From an uncultured Lachnospiraceae bacterium (GTDB lineage: Bacteria > Bacillota > Clostridia > Lachnospirales > Lachnospiraceae): a stretch of 16,856 nucleotides of DNA. The translations under genes were made by a program, and so were the position numbers. Shown here one piece after another: positions 5,826-14,125 of this stretch (position 1 is its first letter; each line of letters starts with the position of its first letter). The notes under the pieces were generated by a model. That model was not told where the DNA came from and searched no databases. It was given only the letters and a program-made list of their open reading frames with translations. The stretch spans positions 1 to 16,856 of the forward strand of contig CAJTOK010000058.1 in the NCBI GenBank assembly GCA_910577825.1. Direction: 5' to 3'.

Positions 5826-7877
5826 TTAATAATTATACCTGCGTAAGATATTTTCCAGCTGTTGTGCATGGTACATCATTTCTTTGCTTGTATTGGCATT
5901 CTCATGTGCTGTTGCAGAATTGCTTTGTGTTACAATGGCAATCTGCTCTAATGCTTCGTGTATCTGCGTTATTGCATCTGACTGGTCTTCTGTTGCAGCG
6001 GCAATGCTGTTTACCAGATTATTAGTAACCTGGTTTTTCTCTGCTATGCTTTCAAGTGATTTAACTGCAATATCAAGGTCTTTCATGCTGTCTGTGACAC
6101 TGCTGCATGTTTTGCCAATAAGGCCTGCTGTTTTTAATGCTGCATCATTGCATTGTGCTGCAAGTGCACGTATTTCAGATGCTACCACAGCAAAGCCTTT
6201 TCCAGCTTCGCCAGCCCTTGCTGCTTCAACAGAAGCGTTCATGGAGAGAAGGTTTGTTTTGGCGGCAATGCCCTGCATAAGGTTTGTAATGCTGTTTATT
6301 TCATTAGAGTTTTCTTCAATAATATTCATTGTATCTGCCAGCCTGTGTAAATTCCTGTTTCCTTCGTCCAGTTCTTTTACAATTAACGACATCATTTCAT
6401 TAGCTTTTCTGGTGTTATCAGAATTTTGCTTTATCTCATCCGTAATACCAGTTAATGATGCAAATAATTCTTCTGTGGCACTTGCCTGGTCTGATGTGCC
6501 GTCAGCCAGTGTCTGGGCAGATGTGACAAAGTTCTGTGTCCCCGATATAAGGGCTTTGGAAGCAGTATTAATCTGGTGTACCATTTTGACCATGCTTTCA
6601 TTAATTGATGCCAGTGAGGAAGCAAGCTGGCTGAAATCACCACTGCACTGGTTATGTATTTGGCCGCTGAAATCACCCTGTGCTATTTTTTGGGCGAAAA
6701 CATTTATTTCCTGCAAAATATTTTTTAATGTACTTATGGTTCTGTTAATATTATTTAAAAGGCTGGAACATTCATCATTGCCACTTGCTTTTGGTATAAC
6801 AGTTGTTAAATCCCCTTCTGAAAGAAGTTTAATACGCTCAAGGCTTAACTTGACCGGTCTTGTAATGCTTCTTGTAATAAGTGCAGTAAGTAAAATTGCA
6901 AGGATTATTGCAACAACTGTAACATTTATGCCTGACTGGCTGACTTTCTGTATAAGGGATAAGGCTTTTTCTTTATCATGCAATGTAATTACTGACCATG
7001 TATCAGAATACCCGTCAAGTTTTACAGGAGAATAACTTGCATAATAGCTGGCGCCATTATATGTTACTTCATTTGAACCGCTTTTGCCTGACATAACATC
7101 TGAAACCACCTTTAAGAAATCTTCTGAAACTTTAATTGGCCTTTCTTCAGTCATTATATTTCCGCTTTCATCATAAAGGGTTTTGCCATAGTCATCTTTT
7201 AGTGATATAGTCCTTGTCAGGTTCTTATAATTATATAATTCTTCATAGTAGATACTTTCAGGATGGGCAAGTATAGTACCCTCGCCATCTATAATAAATG
7301 ACATTTTGCCATCTGCTGTATCTGAATACTCTTCAACAAGTGACTGTAATGTTGCAAGTTTTATATCAGTTGCAAGTACGCCTTTTATCCTGTTATTCTT
7401 TATAAGCGGGTAAAAGATAGATGCACATGCCATATTGGTTGAAACAGAATAATATGACTTTGATATAAAAGGTTTCTGCTTCTCCATTGTTTCAATAAAC
7501 CACCATCTGTTTGCCCTGTTGCTTAGTTCTCCTGTTGAACGTGCGGTCTGGTCGCCATTGTTATCCTGTATATAAACCAGTTCAAAATAATCATTTCTTT
7601 CTGCAACACCTTTAACTACAGGGTCTTGTACCTTGCCATCCATTGTAAGCACAGGATTTAAAAATGCAAGTTCTTCTGTTACGGCATATGCCTTGTTCAT
7701 AAAACTTCCAACAGCTTGTGATATAAAATTATTTATTTCGCTGTCATGTTTTATAATCTGGTTGTTGTATGTACTTCTTAGGAAATTTCCAGTAATCCCC
7801 AAAATAGTTATAGCAGATATACACAAGATTAGTATCATAGGGAACATAAATTTGCTAAAAATACTTTTAAATATCAT
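5826..7877 (-). CDS. Methyl-accepting chemotaxis protein with dCACHE sensor
   Basis: This 683-residue transmembrane chemoreceptor signals to CheA/CheW. TM1 is at about residues 12-33, an extracytoplasmic dCACHE domain at about 34-310, TM2 at about 317-335, HAMP next (about 336-391), and the cytoplasmic signalling domain extends to the end. The near-invariant hairpin tip is present (GIAAKTNLLSMNASVEAARAGEAG, split around residue 545). The sensor contains an RWWF motif, a YY about 15 residues on and a later ATD. These resemble the R-x-W-Y, Tyr and Asp positions of amino-acid-binding dCACHE domains, so an amino acid ligand is possible but only inferred. ATG 7877 is chosen because AAGGAG lies 6-7 bases upstream; a longer reading to 7934 has no site. 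No other chemotaxis gene is nearby. Confidence 0.93.
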   Translation of the reverse strand: MIFKSIFSKFMFPMILILCISAITILGITGNFLRSTYNNQIIKHDSEINNFISQAVGSFMNKAYAVTEELAFLNPVLTMDGKVQDPVVKGVAERNDYFELVYIQDNNGDQTARSTGELSNRANRWWFIETMEKQKPFISKSYYSVSTNMACASIFYPLIKNNRIKGVLATDIKLATLQSLVEEYSDTADGKMSFIIDGEGTILAHPESIYYEELYNYKNLTRTISLKDDYGKTLYDESGNIMTEERPIKVSEDFLKVVSDVMSGKSGSNEVTYNGASYYASYSPVKLDGYSDTWSVITLHDKEKALSLIQKVSQSGINVTVVAIILAILLTALITRSITRPVKLSLERIKLLSEGDLTTVIPKASGNDECSSLLNNINRTISTLKNILQEINVFAQKIAQGDFSGQIHNQCSGDFSQLASSLASINESMVKMVHQINTASKALISGTQNFVTSAQTLADGTSDQASATEELFASLTGITDEIKQNSDNTRKANEMMSLIVKELDEGNRNLHRLADTMNIIEENSNEINSITNLMQGIAAKTNLLSMNASVEAARAGEAGKGFAVVASEIRALAAQCNDAALKTAGLIGKTCSSVTDSMKDLDIAVKSLESIAEKNQVTNNLVNSIAAATEDQSDAITQIHEALEQIAIVTQSNSATAHENANTSKEMMYHAQQLENILRRYNY

Positions 7878-7944
7878 AAATTTCTCCTTTTTGTATTTAA
7901 ATAATATCCACGGCCCGCTTTGCTGCCTGCCCATAATCTTATAC

Positions 7945-7974
7945 AGTATAACATACTTTTATAATTCATTCCAA
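7945..7974 (-). promoter_or_regulatory. Promoter of the chemoreceptor gene
   Basis: Read on the minus strand: TTGGAA (7969-7974), 18 bases, then TATACT (7945-7950) preceded by TGT, an extended -10. It lies about 68 bases upstream of the ATG. It does not look like the flagellar sigma-28 type (TAAA...GCCGATAA). Confidence 0.5.
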
Positions 7975-8049
7975 TGGTTTTCTTAAATGTTTAGTATCTA
8001 TAGCAGTTTTTTGGGAATATTTTGTAAAATATAATTATATTTTAAATGC

Positions 8050-8078
8050 TTGTGCTATGGACTGGATACTGTTATAAT
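8050..8078 (+). promoter_or_regulatory. Promoter of the Cys-rich small protein gene
   Basis: TTGTGC (8050-8055), 17 bases, then consensus TATAAT (8073-8078) preceded by TGT (extended -10). Transcription would begin near 8085, only a few bases before the ribosome binding site GGAGGA, so the leader is very short. It is divergent from the chemoreceptor promoter, with about 75 bases between the two -35 elements. Confidence 0.65.
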
Positions 8079-8101
8079 AAACGCGGCATGGAGGACATAT
8101 T

Positions 8102-8326
8102 ATGGAAAGAAATGATATTTATATGATACAAGGTGAAGATTATAAGCAGATGGCAATTAAGATATTTATAGAGAAAGCTTCAGTGTGCATAGGACAGGGT
8201 TATAATGGCAAAACCGGAAGGCTGGGAATAGGGAAGTGTACAAGATGCTTTGATAAAAGCCTTGGAGGGTGTCCTCCAAAAGCAGTGGATATCGCAGGCT
8301 TTCTGGAAAAAGAATGGTTTAATTAA
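8102..8326 (+). CDS. Small Cys-rich protein, uncharacterised
   Basis: This is a 74-residue soluble protein with no signal peptide. It starts with a polar segment (MERNDIYMIQGEDYKQMAIK). A conserved-looking core follows: EKASVCIGQGYNGKTG, then KCTRCFDKSLGGCPPKAVD. The four cysteines (C-x16-C-x2-C-x7-C) could bind a metal or iron-sulfur cluster, which I infer from the CxxC and GGCPP pattern alone. GGAGGA (8090-8095) is 6 bases before ATG. It has its own promoter and is followed by an AT-rich gap before the RND promoter, so it is probably transcribed alone. I do not recognise the family. Confidence 0.7.
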   Translation: MERNDIYMIQGEDYKQMAIKIFIEKASVCIGQGYNGKTGRLGIGKCTRCFDKSLGGCPPKAVDIAGFLEKEWFN

Positions 8327-8375
8327 TATTTTATATACAGGTTATATTATTTTAATTATATACATTTTATATTAT

Positions 8376-8404
8376 TTGACTTTTAGAAAAATAATGTGTA
8401 ATTT
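8376..8404 (+). promoter_or_regulatory. Promoter of the RND exporter gene
   Basis: TTGACT (8376-8381) matches five of six -35 consensus bases; 17 bases separate it from TAATTT (8399-8404). Start of transcription would be near 8411, leaving a leader of about 55 bases that contains the GTGTAC/GTACAC palindrome. Confidence 0.6.
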
Positions 8405-8431
8405 ATTTATGTGACAATTTTGAGGCAAACA

Positions 8432-8450
8432 GTGTACAGGGATAGTACAC
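8432..8450. promoter_or_regulatory. Palindrome in the leader of the RND gene, possible operator
   Basis: GTGTAC (8432-8437) and GTACAC (8445-8450) are exact inverted arms around AGGGATA. The site is just downstream of the promoter and 6 bases before the ribosome binding site. It could bind a repressor of the TetR or MarR kind, or form a hairpin that affects translation. No regulator gene is adjacent. Confidence 0.4.
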
Positions 8451-8466
8451 AGGAATGGAGAGGGCT

Positions 8467-11400
8467 ATGCCAAAGTTTAGTGTAAAAAGGCCATTCGTGG
8501 TACTTGTAGCAGTTGCAATGGTACTTGTACTGGGGATAGTTAGTTTTACAAGGATGACGACAGATTTTCTGCCAAATATGAACTTGCCGTATATGATGAT
8601 TGTAACCACTTATCCAGGCGCATCCCCTGAAAAGGTGCAGAAGGATATTACAGAGCTTGTTGAAAGTGGTACAGGTACAGTAAACGGCGTGAAGAATGTA
8701 ACAAGCCAGTCTATGGAAAATGCAAGCATGGTTACACTTGAATTTGAAGATGATACAGATATGGATGCCGCAATGGTAAAAGTTTCTTCTGCAGTAAACC
8801 AGCTTGAACTTCCCGATACTGCGGGAAACCCCATGATAATGGAAATATCAATGGACATGATGGCTACAATGATTGTGAGTGCTGACTATGAGGGCAAAGA
8901 CAGGATAGAACTTTCAAAATTTGTAGAAGATGTTGTAATTCCAGAGATACAAAGGCAGGACGGGGTGGCAAGTGTTTCAGAGTCAGGAAGTGTTGTAAAA
9001 TCTATTGAAGTTGTCCTTAACCAGAAGAAAATAGATGGTATCAATGAAGAAATCCTTGCCAAGACAGACAAGACACTTGCAAAGGCTAAAAAAGAAATTG
9101 ATGATGCAAAGAAAAAGCTTGAAAAAGGCAAAAAAAAGCTTGAAGAACAAAAGGAAAAATTAAAAGAGCAGCAGGAACAGCAGTCCGCAGAACTTGCAAA
9201 GTTCAGCAAGCTTATGAATGAAGCAGTTGCAACAAAGACTGCATATACCTCAGAGCTTACCAGTTTACAGGCAAGCCAGACTGCATTAAAAACAGAGAAA
9301 AAAGCGTATAAAGATAATGGTGTGGTTAAATCATATAACCAGATGAATGACATGATGCAGGCATTAAGGGAGTCTATGCAGGAAGGCGGCGCAGCTTATA
9401 AGGCAATATATGATGCTGCATATAACCAGGTTCTTGTTGCAATAGTGCAGGGTGCACTGGATGCAGCAGGTATTGATGCAGAAGTGACAACAGACAATGC
9501 CAGCCAGTATATAGAACAGTTATTTGGGCAGGCAGGCAATGCAGATGAATATTTAAAGCAGGCAGAAGAGCAGGCAAAAAAAATAGCAGATGAACAGGCA
9601 GATGCACAGCTTGCCATGCTTCCAGAGAATGTTAAAGATGCAATAGACAATCCAGATAAGTTAAAGGCATTGCAGGATTTAATGAAGGCACAGGGACAGG
9701 AGGAGGCGGCTAAAAACCTTACAAAGAAAAACATGTCCATGCTTTATGATATTACCAAAACAAGAATACCACAGATTGATGCTGCACTTGCCAATTTAAA
9801 AACAGAAATTGCTGCTGCCAAAGCCGTTGTAAAGCAGGTTACAAAGTCAATAGCCGAAGCAGAAGAGAAATATGAAGAAGTTGAGTCCGGGAAGATTACA
9901 GCAGCAGCCGCATTCGGTTCTGCCAATGCACAGATTTCAAGTGCAGAAGCAACCCTTAAAAACAGCGAAAAAGAATTAGAAAGTGCACAGAAATCATTTA
10001 AAGAATCAAAGAAGCAGGCACTTGAAAGTGCAAACCTTGATGCACTTCTTACCATGGAGCAGCTTTCTAACATACTGACTGCTGAAAACTTTTCAATGCC
10101 AGCTGGCTACATAAGTGAAGATGAAACACAATACCTTATTAAAGTAGGGGATGAATACAGCAGTGTTGATGAAATGAAAAACTCTGTTCTCTGCAATATT
10201 GATGATATAGGCGATGTAAAACTTTCTGATGTTGCAGATATTAATATAGTAGATAATTCTGCTGATTCATATGGAAAAGTCAATGGCAATGATGCCGTGC
10301 TTCTCAGTATATCAAAGTCAAGTACAGCAGGGACTTCTGATGTATCAAATGATTGTAATGATGCCTTTAAAAAACTGTCAGAAGAAAATAAAGGTTTAAG
10401 GTTTACAAACCTTATGGACCAGGGCGATTATATAAAACTTATTATTGATTCGGTTTTATCAAACCTTTTATGGGGTGCGCTCCTTGCAATAATTGTCCTT
10501 TTCCTTTTCTTAAAAGATGTAAGGCCTACAATAGTAGTGGCATTTAGTATACCATTAAGTGTATTATTTGCAATAGTGCTTATGTATTTTACAAATATTA
10601 CATTAAATATAATATCATTATCAGGGCTTGCACTTGGTGTTGGTATGCTTGTAGATAACTCTATAGTAGTTGTAGAGAATATATACAGGTTAAGAAGCAA
10701 GGGCACAGGTGCGGCACGTGCAGCTGTAATGGGGGCAAACCAGGTTGCAGGGGCTATATTCTCATCAACACTTACAACAATATGCGTATTCCTGCCAATA
10801 GTATTTACAGACGGGATTACAAGGCAGATAATGCAGGATATGTGCCTTACAATAGCATACAGCCTGTGTGCCAGCCTTGTAGCTGCGCTTACAGTTGTTC
10901 CAAGTATGGGTGCTACAGTCCTTAGCAGGGCAAGTACCAAAAAGCACCGCTGGTTTGATGCTATTGTTAATGTATATGGGAAAGCAGCACGTTTCTGCCT
11001 TAGGTTTAAAATAATACCATTAGCCATTGCAATAGCACTTCTGGTATTTTCAATAAACCAGGTGCTTAAAATGGGTATAGTATTCGTGCCTGAAATGGGA
11101 AGCGAACAGATGTCAATATCCTATACTGCACCTGATGATACTTCAACAGAAGAAGATTATAAACTTTCAGATGATATAGCTTCTGCAATAAAAAAAATAG
11201 AAGGTGTAAAAATTGTAGGTACAATGCTTAGCAGTGCAACATCAGTTATGGGCTCAATGAGCACAGATACAAAGTCATATTCTGCAATGATACTTCTGGA
11301 AGAAGAATATGCTAACCAGAATAAAGAAATTGCAGCAAAGATAGGAAAAATACTTGAAGATAAAAAACTTGAAGACTATTCTGTATCAGAATCAAATATG

Positions 11401-12564
11401 GATATGTCAAGCATGATGGGAAGCGGGCTTGAAGTTGATATATATGGCAATGACTTAGAAAAGCTTCTTAAAATAAGTGAAGACGTTAAAAAAATGGCAG
11501 AAAGCATTGAAGGCTTTGAAGAAATTACAAACGGGCAGGAAAAAGCAGACAAAGAACTTGTTGTACAGGTAAATAAGAAAAAAGCAATGAGGCTCGGGCT
11601 TACTGTAGCACAGGTATATGCAGAACTTGCTTCAGGGCTTTCAACCAATAAAGATTCCACAAGCCTTACAGTTGATGAAGAAAAATATGATGTAAAAATA
11701 GTTGACGAAAGGGAAGAACTCAATATCGGAAATATAATGGATTATGAGTTTGAAACTACAAAGACCAACGATAAAGGTGAAACCAAAAAAGAGAAACATA
11801 AACTTAAGGAATTTGCAGAATTAAAAGAAGGCACACAGATAGCAGCAGTCAGAAGGGAAAACCTTGTTAATTATATAGCTGTAACTGCTGTAACAAAAGA
11901 TAATTATAATACAACACTTTTAAGCAGGGATTTGCAGAAACTGGTTGATAAATATGATATACCAGATGGCTATGAGATAAAAATTGCAGGTGAAAGTGAA
12001 ACTAATAACGAAATGGTAAGCAGTATGCTTATAATGATAGGGCTTGCAATTATATTTATCTATCTTGTAATGGTAGCACAGTTTGGAAGCCTTTTATCAC
12101 CATTTATAATACTGCTTACAATACCACTTGCATTTACAGGCGGCCTTGTTGCACTTCTTATAACAGGCGAGGAAATCTCTGTAATGGCACTTATGGGGTT
12201 CCTTGTGCTTTCAGGTGTAGTAGTTAATAACGGCATTGTGTTTGTAGATTATGCCAATAAACTGCGCCTTGATGGCATGGAGAAAAAAGAAGCGCTTATA
12301 GAAACAGGTAAAACACGTATGCGCCCTATAATGATGACAGCACTTACAACAATACTTGCAATGTCTGTAATGGCGGCAAGCCAGGACAGTACAGCTGCAA
12401 TGAGCAGGGGCATGGCAATAGTTACAATAGGCGGGCTTGTATACGCAACATTTATGACACTGTTTATAGTCCCTGTATTATATGATATCTTCTATAGAAG
12501 GAAATTAAAGAAAGTGGACTTAGGTGATGAAGATACATTAAATGATGTGGATGATATTATATAG
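8467..12564 (+). CDS. RND family efflux permease with a large helical insertion
   Basis: This is a 1365-residue proton-driven exporter of the hydrophobe/amphiphile (AcrB/SwrC-like) RND family. The family is usually about 1030-1070 residues. TM1 is at about 9-27, TM2-6 begin near 667, TM7 is at about 848-868 and TM8-12 run from 1180 to 1344. The TM4 proton-relay motif is VGMLVDNSIVVVEN (Asp730; AcrB has a second Asp where this has Asn). TM10 has GVVVNNGIVFVDYANKLR. The second outer loop is of normal size. The first is about 330 residues too long because of an insertion at about 199-529 that is rich in K, E, Q and A and predicted to form antiparallel coiled coil. It falls between IEVVLNQKKIDG and LTMEQLSNILTAEN, the AcrB docking subdomain. 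ATG 8467 has GGAGAGGG upstream; ATG 8455 overlaps that site. No adaptor or outer-membrane gene is present. Confidence 0.93.
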   Translation: MPKFSVKRPFVVLVAVAMVLVLGIVSFTRMTTDFLPNMNLPYMMIVTTYPGASPEKVQKDITELVESGTGTVNGVKNVTSQSMENASMVTLEFEDDTDMDAAMVKVSSAVNQLELPDTAGNPMIMEISMDMMATMIVSADYEGKDRIELSKFVEDVVIPEIQRQDGVASVSESGSVVKSIEVVLNQKKIDGINEEILAKTDKTLAKAKKEIDDAKKKLEKGKKKLEEQKEKLKEQQEQQSAELAKFSKLMNEAVATKTAYTSELTSLQASQTALKTEKKAYKDNGVVKSYNQMNDMMQALRESMQEGGAAYKAIYDAAYNQVLVAIVQGALDAAGIDAEVTTDNASQYIEQLFGQAGNADEYLKQAEEQAKKIADEQADAQLAMLPENVKDAIDNPDKLKALQDLMKAQGQEEAAKNLTKKNMSMLYDITKTRIPQIDAALANLKTEIAAAKAVVKQVTKSIAEAEEKYEEVESGKITAAAAFGSANAQISSAEATLKNSEKELESAQKSFKESKKQALESANLDALLTMEQLSNILTAENFSMPAGYISEDETQYLIKVGDEYSSVDEMKNSVLCNIDDIGDVKLSDVADINIVDNSADSYGKVNGNDAVLLSISKSSTAGTSDVSNDCNDAFKKLSEENKGLRFTNLMDQGDYIKLIIDSVLSNLLWGALLAIIVLFLFLKDVRPTIVVAFSIPLSVLFAIVLMYFTNITLNIISLSGLALGVGMLVDNSIVVVENIYRLRSKGTGAARAAVMGANQVAGAIFSSTLTTICVFLPIVFTDGITRQIMQDMCLTIAYSLCASLVAALTVVPSMGATVLSRASTKKHRWFDAIVNVYGKAARFCLRFKIIPLAIAIALLVFSINQVLKMGIVFVPEMGSEQMSISYTAPDDTSTEEDYKLSDDIASAIKKIEGVKIVGTMLSSATSVMGSMSTDTKSYSAMILLEEEYANQNKEIAAKIGKILEDKKLEDYSVSESNMDMSSMMGSGLEVDIYGNDLEKLLKISEDVKKMAESIEGFEEITNGQEKADKELVVQVNKKKAMRLGLTVAQVYAELASGLSTNKDSTSLTVDEEKYDVKIVDEREELNIGNIMDYEFETTKTNDKGETKKEKHKLKEFAELKEGTQIAAVRRENLVNYIAVTAVTKDNYNTTLLSRDLQKLVDKYDIPDGYEIKIAGESETNNEMVSSMLIMIGLAIIFIYLVMVAQFGSLLSPFIILLTIPLAFTGGLVALLITGEEISVMALMGFLVLSGVVVNNGIVFVDYANKLRLDGMEKKEALIETGKTRMRPIMMTALTTILAMSVMAASQDSTAAMSRGMAIVTIGGLVYATFMTLFIVPVLYDIFYRRKLKKVDLGDEDTLNDVDDII

Positions 12565-12568
12565 ATAG

Positions 12569-12604
12569 GAAACAGCCATATCCTTTGCCGGATATGGCTG
12601 TTTC
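12569..12604. terminator. Hairpin terminator after the RND gene
   Basis: The arms 12569-12583 and 12590-12604 pair perfectly (15 bp) around a 6-base loop, 4 bases after the RND stop. The following T-run is poor (TTTCTGG is partly within the stem). The hairpin also lies 32 bases beyond the end of the convergent spoVT, so it may serve both. Confidence 0.7.
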
Positions 12605-12636
12605 TGGTATATGCTTTTATAAATTTGTTTTTAAAT

Positions 12637-13182
12637 TTATTGTTCAAGCTGTTTCCCAAGAAAGCTTGCAGCCGTTGCAGTAAGTTTCTTTTCGGTTTCG
12701 CCAAATTGTGCCTTGCCTTCCTTAGACAGAAGGACTACAGCGCCAACTGCATCACCTTCACATATAATAGGGCTTATTGCTTCAAAAGAAAAATGTTCTT
12801 CTTCATTTGCTATTGTCTTGTAGTTCTTTTCGCCGCCAGATGCAATTAAACTCTGCCTGTCATCAATGACTTGTTCAAGGTCTTTGCTTACAGGTTTTTG
12901 TAATAAGTCTTTTTTAGCACCGCCAGATGCAGCAATAACTATATCCCTGTCAGCTATTGCCACTATATGGCCTGTTGTCTGTGACAAGGCTTCTGCATAC
13001 TGTTTTGCAAATTCACCTAAATCACCCATCATGGAATATTTCTTTAAAACAATCTGGCCTTCGCGGTCAGTATATATTTCGAGCGGGTCGCCTTCACGTA
13101 TTCTCAAAGTCCTTCTTATCTCCTTGGGAATTACAACACGCCCCAAATCATCTATTCTTCTCACAATTCCAGTTGCTTTCAT
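12637..13182 (-). CDS. spoVT: Stage V sporulation protein T (SpoVT), forespore transcription regulator
   Basis: This 181-residue regulator modulates sigma-G-dependent genes in the forespore. Residues 1-50 form the AbrB/MazE swapped-hairpin DNA-binding domain: MKATGIVRRIDDLGRVVIPK, EIRRTLRIREGDPLEIY, then IVLKKY. Residues 56-181 form the SpoVT GAF-like domain, including GHIVAIADRDIVIAASGG and a C-terminal helix. The length matches B. subtilis SpoVT (178). GGAGGA lies 12 bases upstream of ATG, a little far. A sigma-F/G-like -10 (CATTATA) occurs further upstream. It converges on the RND gene and is divergent from GH25. Confidence 0.95.
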   Translation of the reverse strand: MKATGIVRRIDDLGRVVIPKEIRRTLRIREGDPLEIYTDREGQIVLKKYSMMGDLGEFAKQYAEALSQTTGHIVAIADRDIVIAASGGAKKDLLQKPVSKDLEQVIDDRQSLIASGGEKNYKTIANEEEHFSFEAISPIICEGDAVGAVVLLSKEGKAQFGETEKKLTATAASFLGKQLEQ

Positions 13183-13505
13183 AATATTTACTTATCCTCC
13201 ATTTCTATATAGCCACACGCACTAAAGTTATATAATGTACGCCCGTGGTTATTTTTCATAATTGGTTATGGAGTTATTATGTGGAAAGACTAAAATTTTA
13301 TACATGAAACATTATATATATTGTACAATTTAAAGTGTATTAAAGATAAAGTTAAAGATTTATATAAAAATCATGTTAAAATTTACCATAAATTCCAGTT
13401 GTCTATAGTTTATAAAAAAGAAGTAACATAAAGCAAAATGCCCATATTATATAATAAAAAGGATTTTAGGCTGAAAATATATCTAAAGCGGCAAGGGGGA
13501 TTTTT
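13183..13505. other. Intergenic region between divergent spoVT and GH25 genes
   Basis: This 323-base, AT-rich region holds the leaders of both genes. The spoVT side has its ribosome binding site and the candidate sigma-G promoter. The GH25 side has a TATAAT-like hexamer near 13450-13455 without a convincing -35, and the site AAGGGGG just before ATG 13506. I see no open reading frame, terminator or structured RNA between them. Confidence 0.5.
13231..13261 (-). promoter_or_regulatory. Possible forespore (sigma-F/G) promoter of spoVT
   Basis: On the minus strand, CATTATA (13231-13237) fits the sigma-G -10 pattern CATnnTA. TTATG (13257-13261) resembles the -35 pattern GHATR except at its first base, but the 19-base gap is longer than the usual 17-18. 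The call rests mostly on the -10 and on known spoVT regulation in Bacillus. Confidence 0.35.
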
Positions 13506-14120
13506 ATGAGAAGAGATAAAAGGTTAGATGGAATTGATGTCAGCAACTGGGAGGGAAAAATTAATTTCCGCAAGGTAAGGGAAGCAGGCATACGGATTGT
13601 ATATATTAAAGCAACACAGGGGCAAAATATTACAGACCCTGATTTTGAGCGGAATTACAGGGAAGCAGAACGTGAAAAACTGCGTATAGGGTTTTATCAT
13701 TATGTTATGGCAAAGAATCTGGAAGAAGCAAAAAAAGAAGCAGATTTTTTCTATAGCAGAACCAGGGATAAAGTGCAGCACGCCAGGCCTGCCATGGATT
13801 TTGAAGAATTTGGGACACTGGATTACCATGAAATACAAAATATTTCCCTGGAATTTTTGTCTGTACTTGAAACAAAAACCGGGCACCGTCCAGTAATTTA
13901 CAGTGATGCCTCCAATGCAGCCAGTGTCTTTGATAATGGCCATTTGCGTAAATATCCGCTTTGGATTGCACAATATGGGGCAGAAAGGCCTGATATGGAA
14001 AACCAGTGGAAACGGTGGAGTGGGTGGCAGTACACTGACAGCGGCCATGTTAAGGGGGTTCATGGCAAAGTAGACAGGGACTACTTCCGGCGTAGTATAT
14101 TAATACATGAAAAAGGTTAA
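13506..14120 (+). CDS. Glycoside hydrolase family 25 muramidase (lysozyme)
   Basis: This 204-residue GH25 enzyme would hydrolyse the MurNAc-GlcNAc bond of peptidoglycan. The family strands are visible: GIDVSNWEGKINF (Asp11), VYIKATQGQNITDPDF, GFYHYV, ARPAMDFEEF (catalytic Asp98 and Glu100), PVIYSD, LWIAQYG, WSGWQYTDSG and VDRDYF near the end (Asp190). The single domain fills the protein; no SH3, LysM or other wall-binding domain is attached. There is no signal peptide or membrane anchor, so release needs a holin, lysis or an unusual route. The protein may act inside the spore mother cell or be a leftover prophage lysin. AAGGGGGA lies 5 bases before ATG. No holin or phage gene is nearby. The gene sits opposite spoVT, which hints at a sporulation link but does not prove one. 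Confidence 0.88.
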   Translation: MRRDKRLDGIDVSNWEGKINFRKVREAGIRIVYIKATQGQNITDPDFERNYREAEREKLRIGFYHYVMAKNLEEAKKEADFFYSRTRDKVQHARPAMDFEEFGTLDYHEIQNISLEFLSVLETKTGHRPVIYSDASNAASVFDNGHLRKYPLWIAQYGAERPDMENQWKRWSGWQYTDSGHVKGVHGKVDRDYFRRSILIHEKG

Positions 14121-14125
14121 AAAGG

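Noticed and set aside
5884..7035. Open frame of 383 codons on the plus strand
   Set aside because: It lies wholly antisense to the chemoreceptor gene, whose domains are unmistakable. The antisense frame has hydrophobic, Ser/Ala/Cys-rich low-quality sequence and no ribosome binding site.
7878..8100. Cyclic-di-GMP or other riboswitch in the chemoreceptor leader
   Set aside because: I looked for the conserved GEMM core and similar folds on the minus strand; only a promoter and ribosome binding site are evident.
10428..11027. Open frame of 199 codons on the minus strand
   Set aside because: Antisense to the membrane half of the RND exporter; no recognisable domain and no start signal.
13524..14063. 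Open frame of 179 codons on the minus strand
   Set aside because: Antisense shadow of the GH25 gene; Cys/Phe/Pro-rich translation with no domain.
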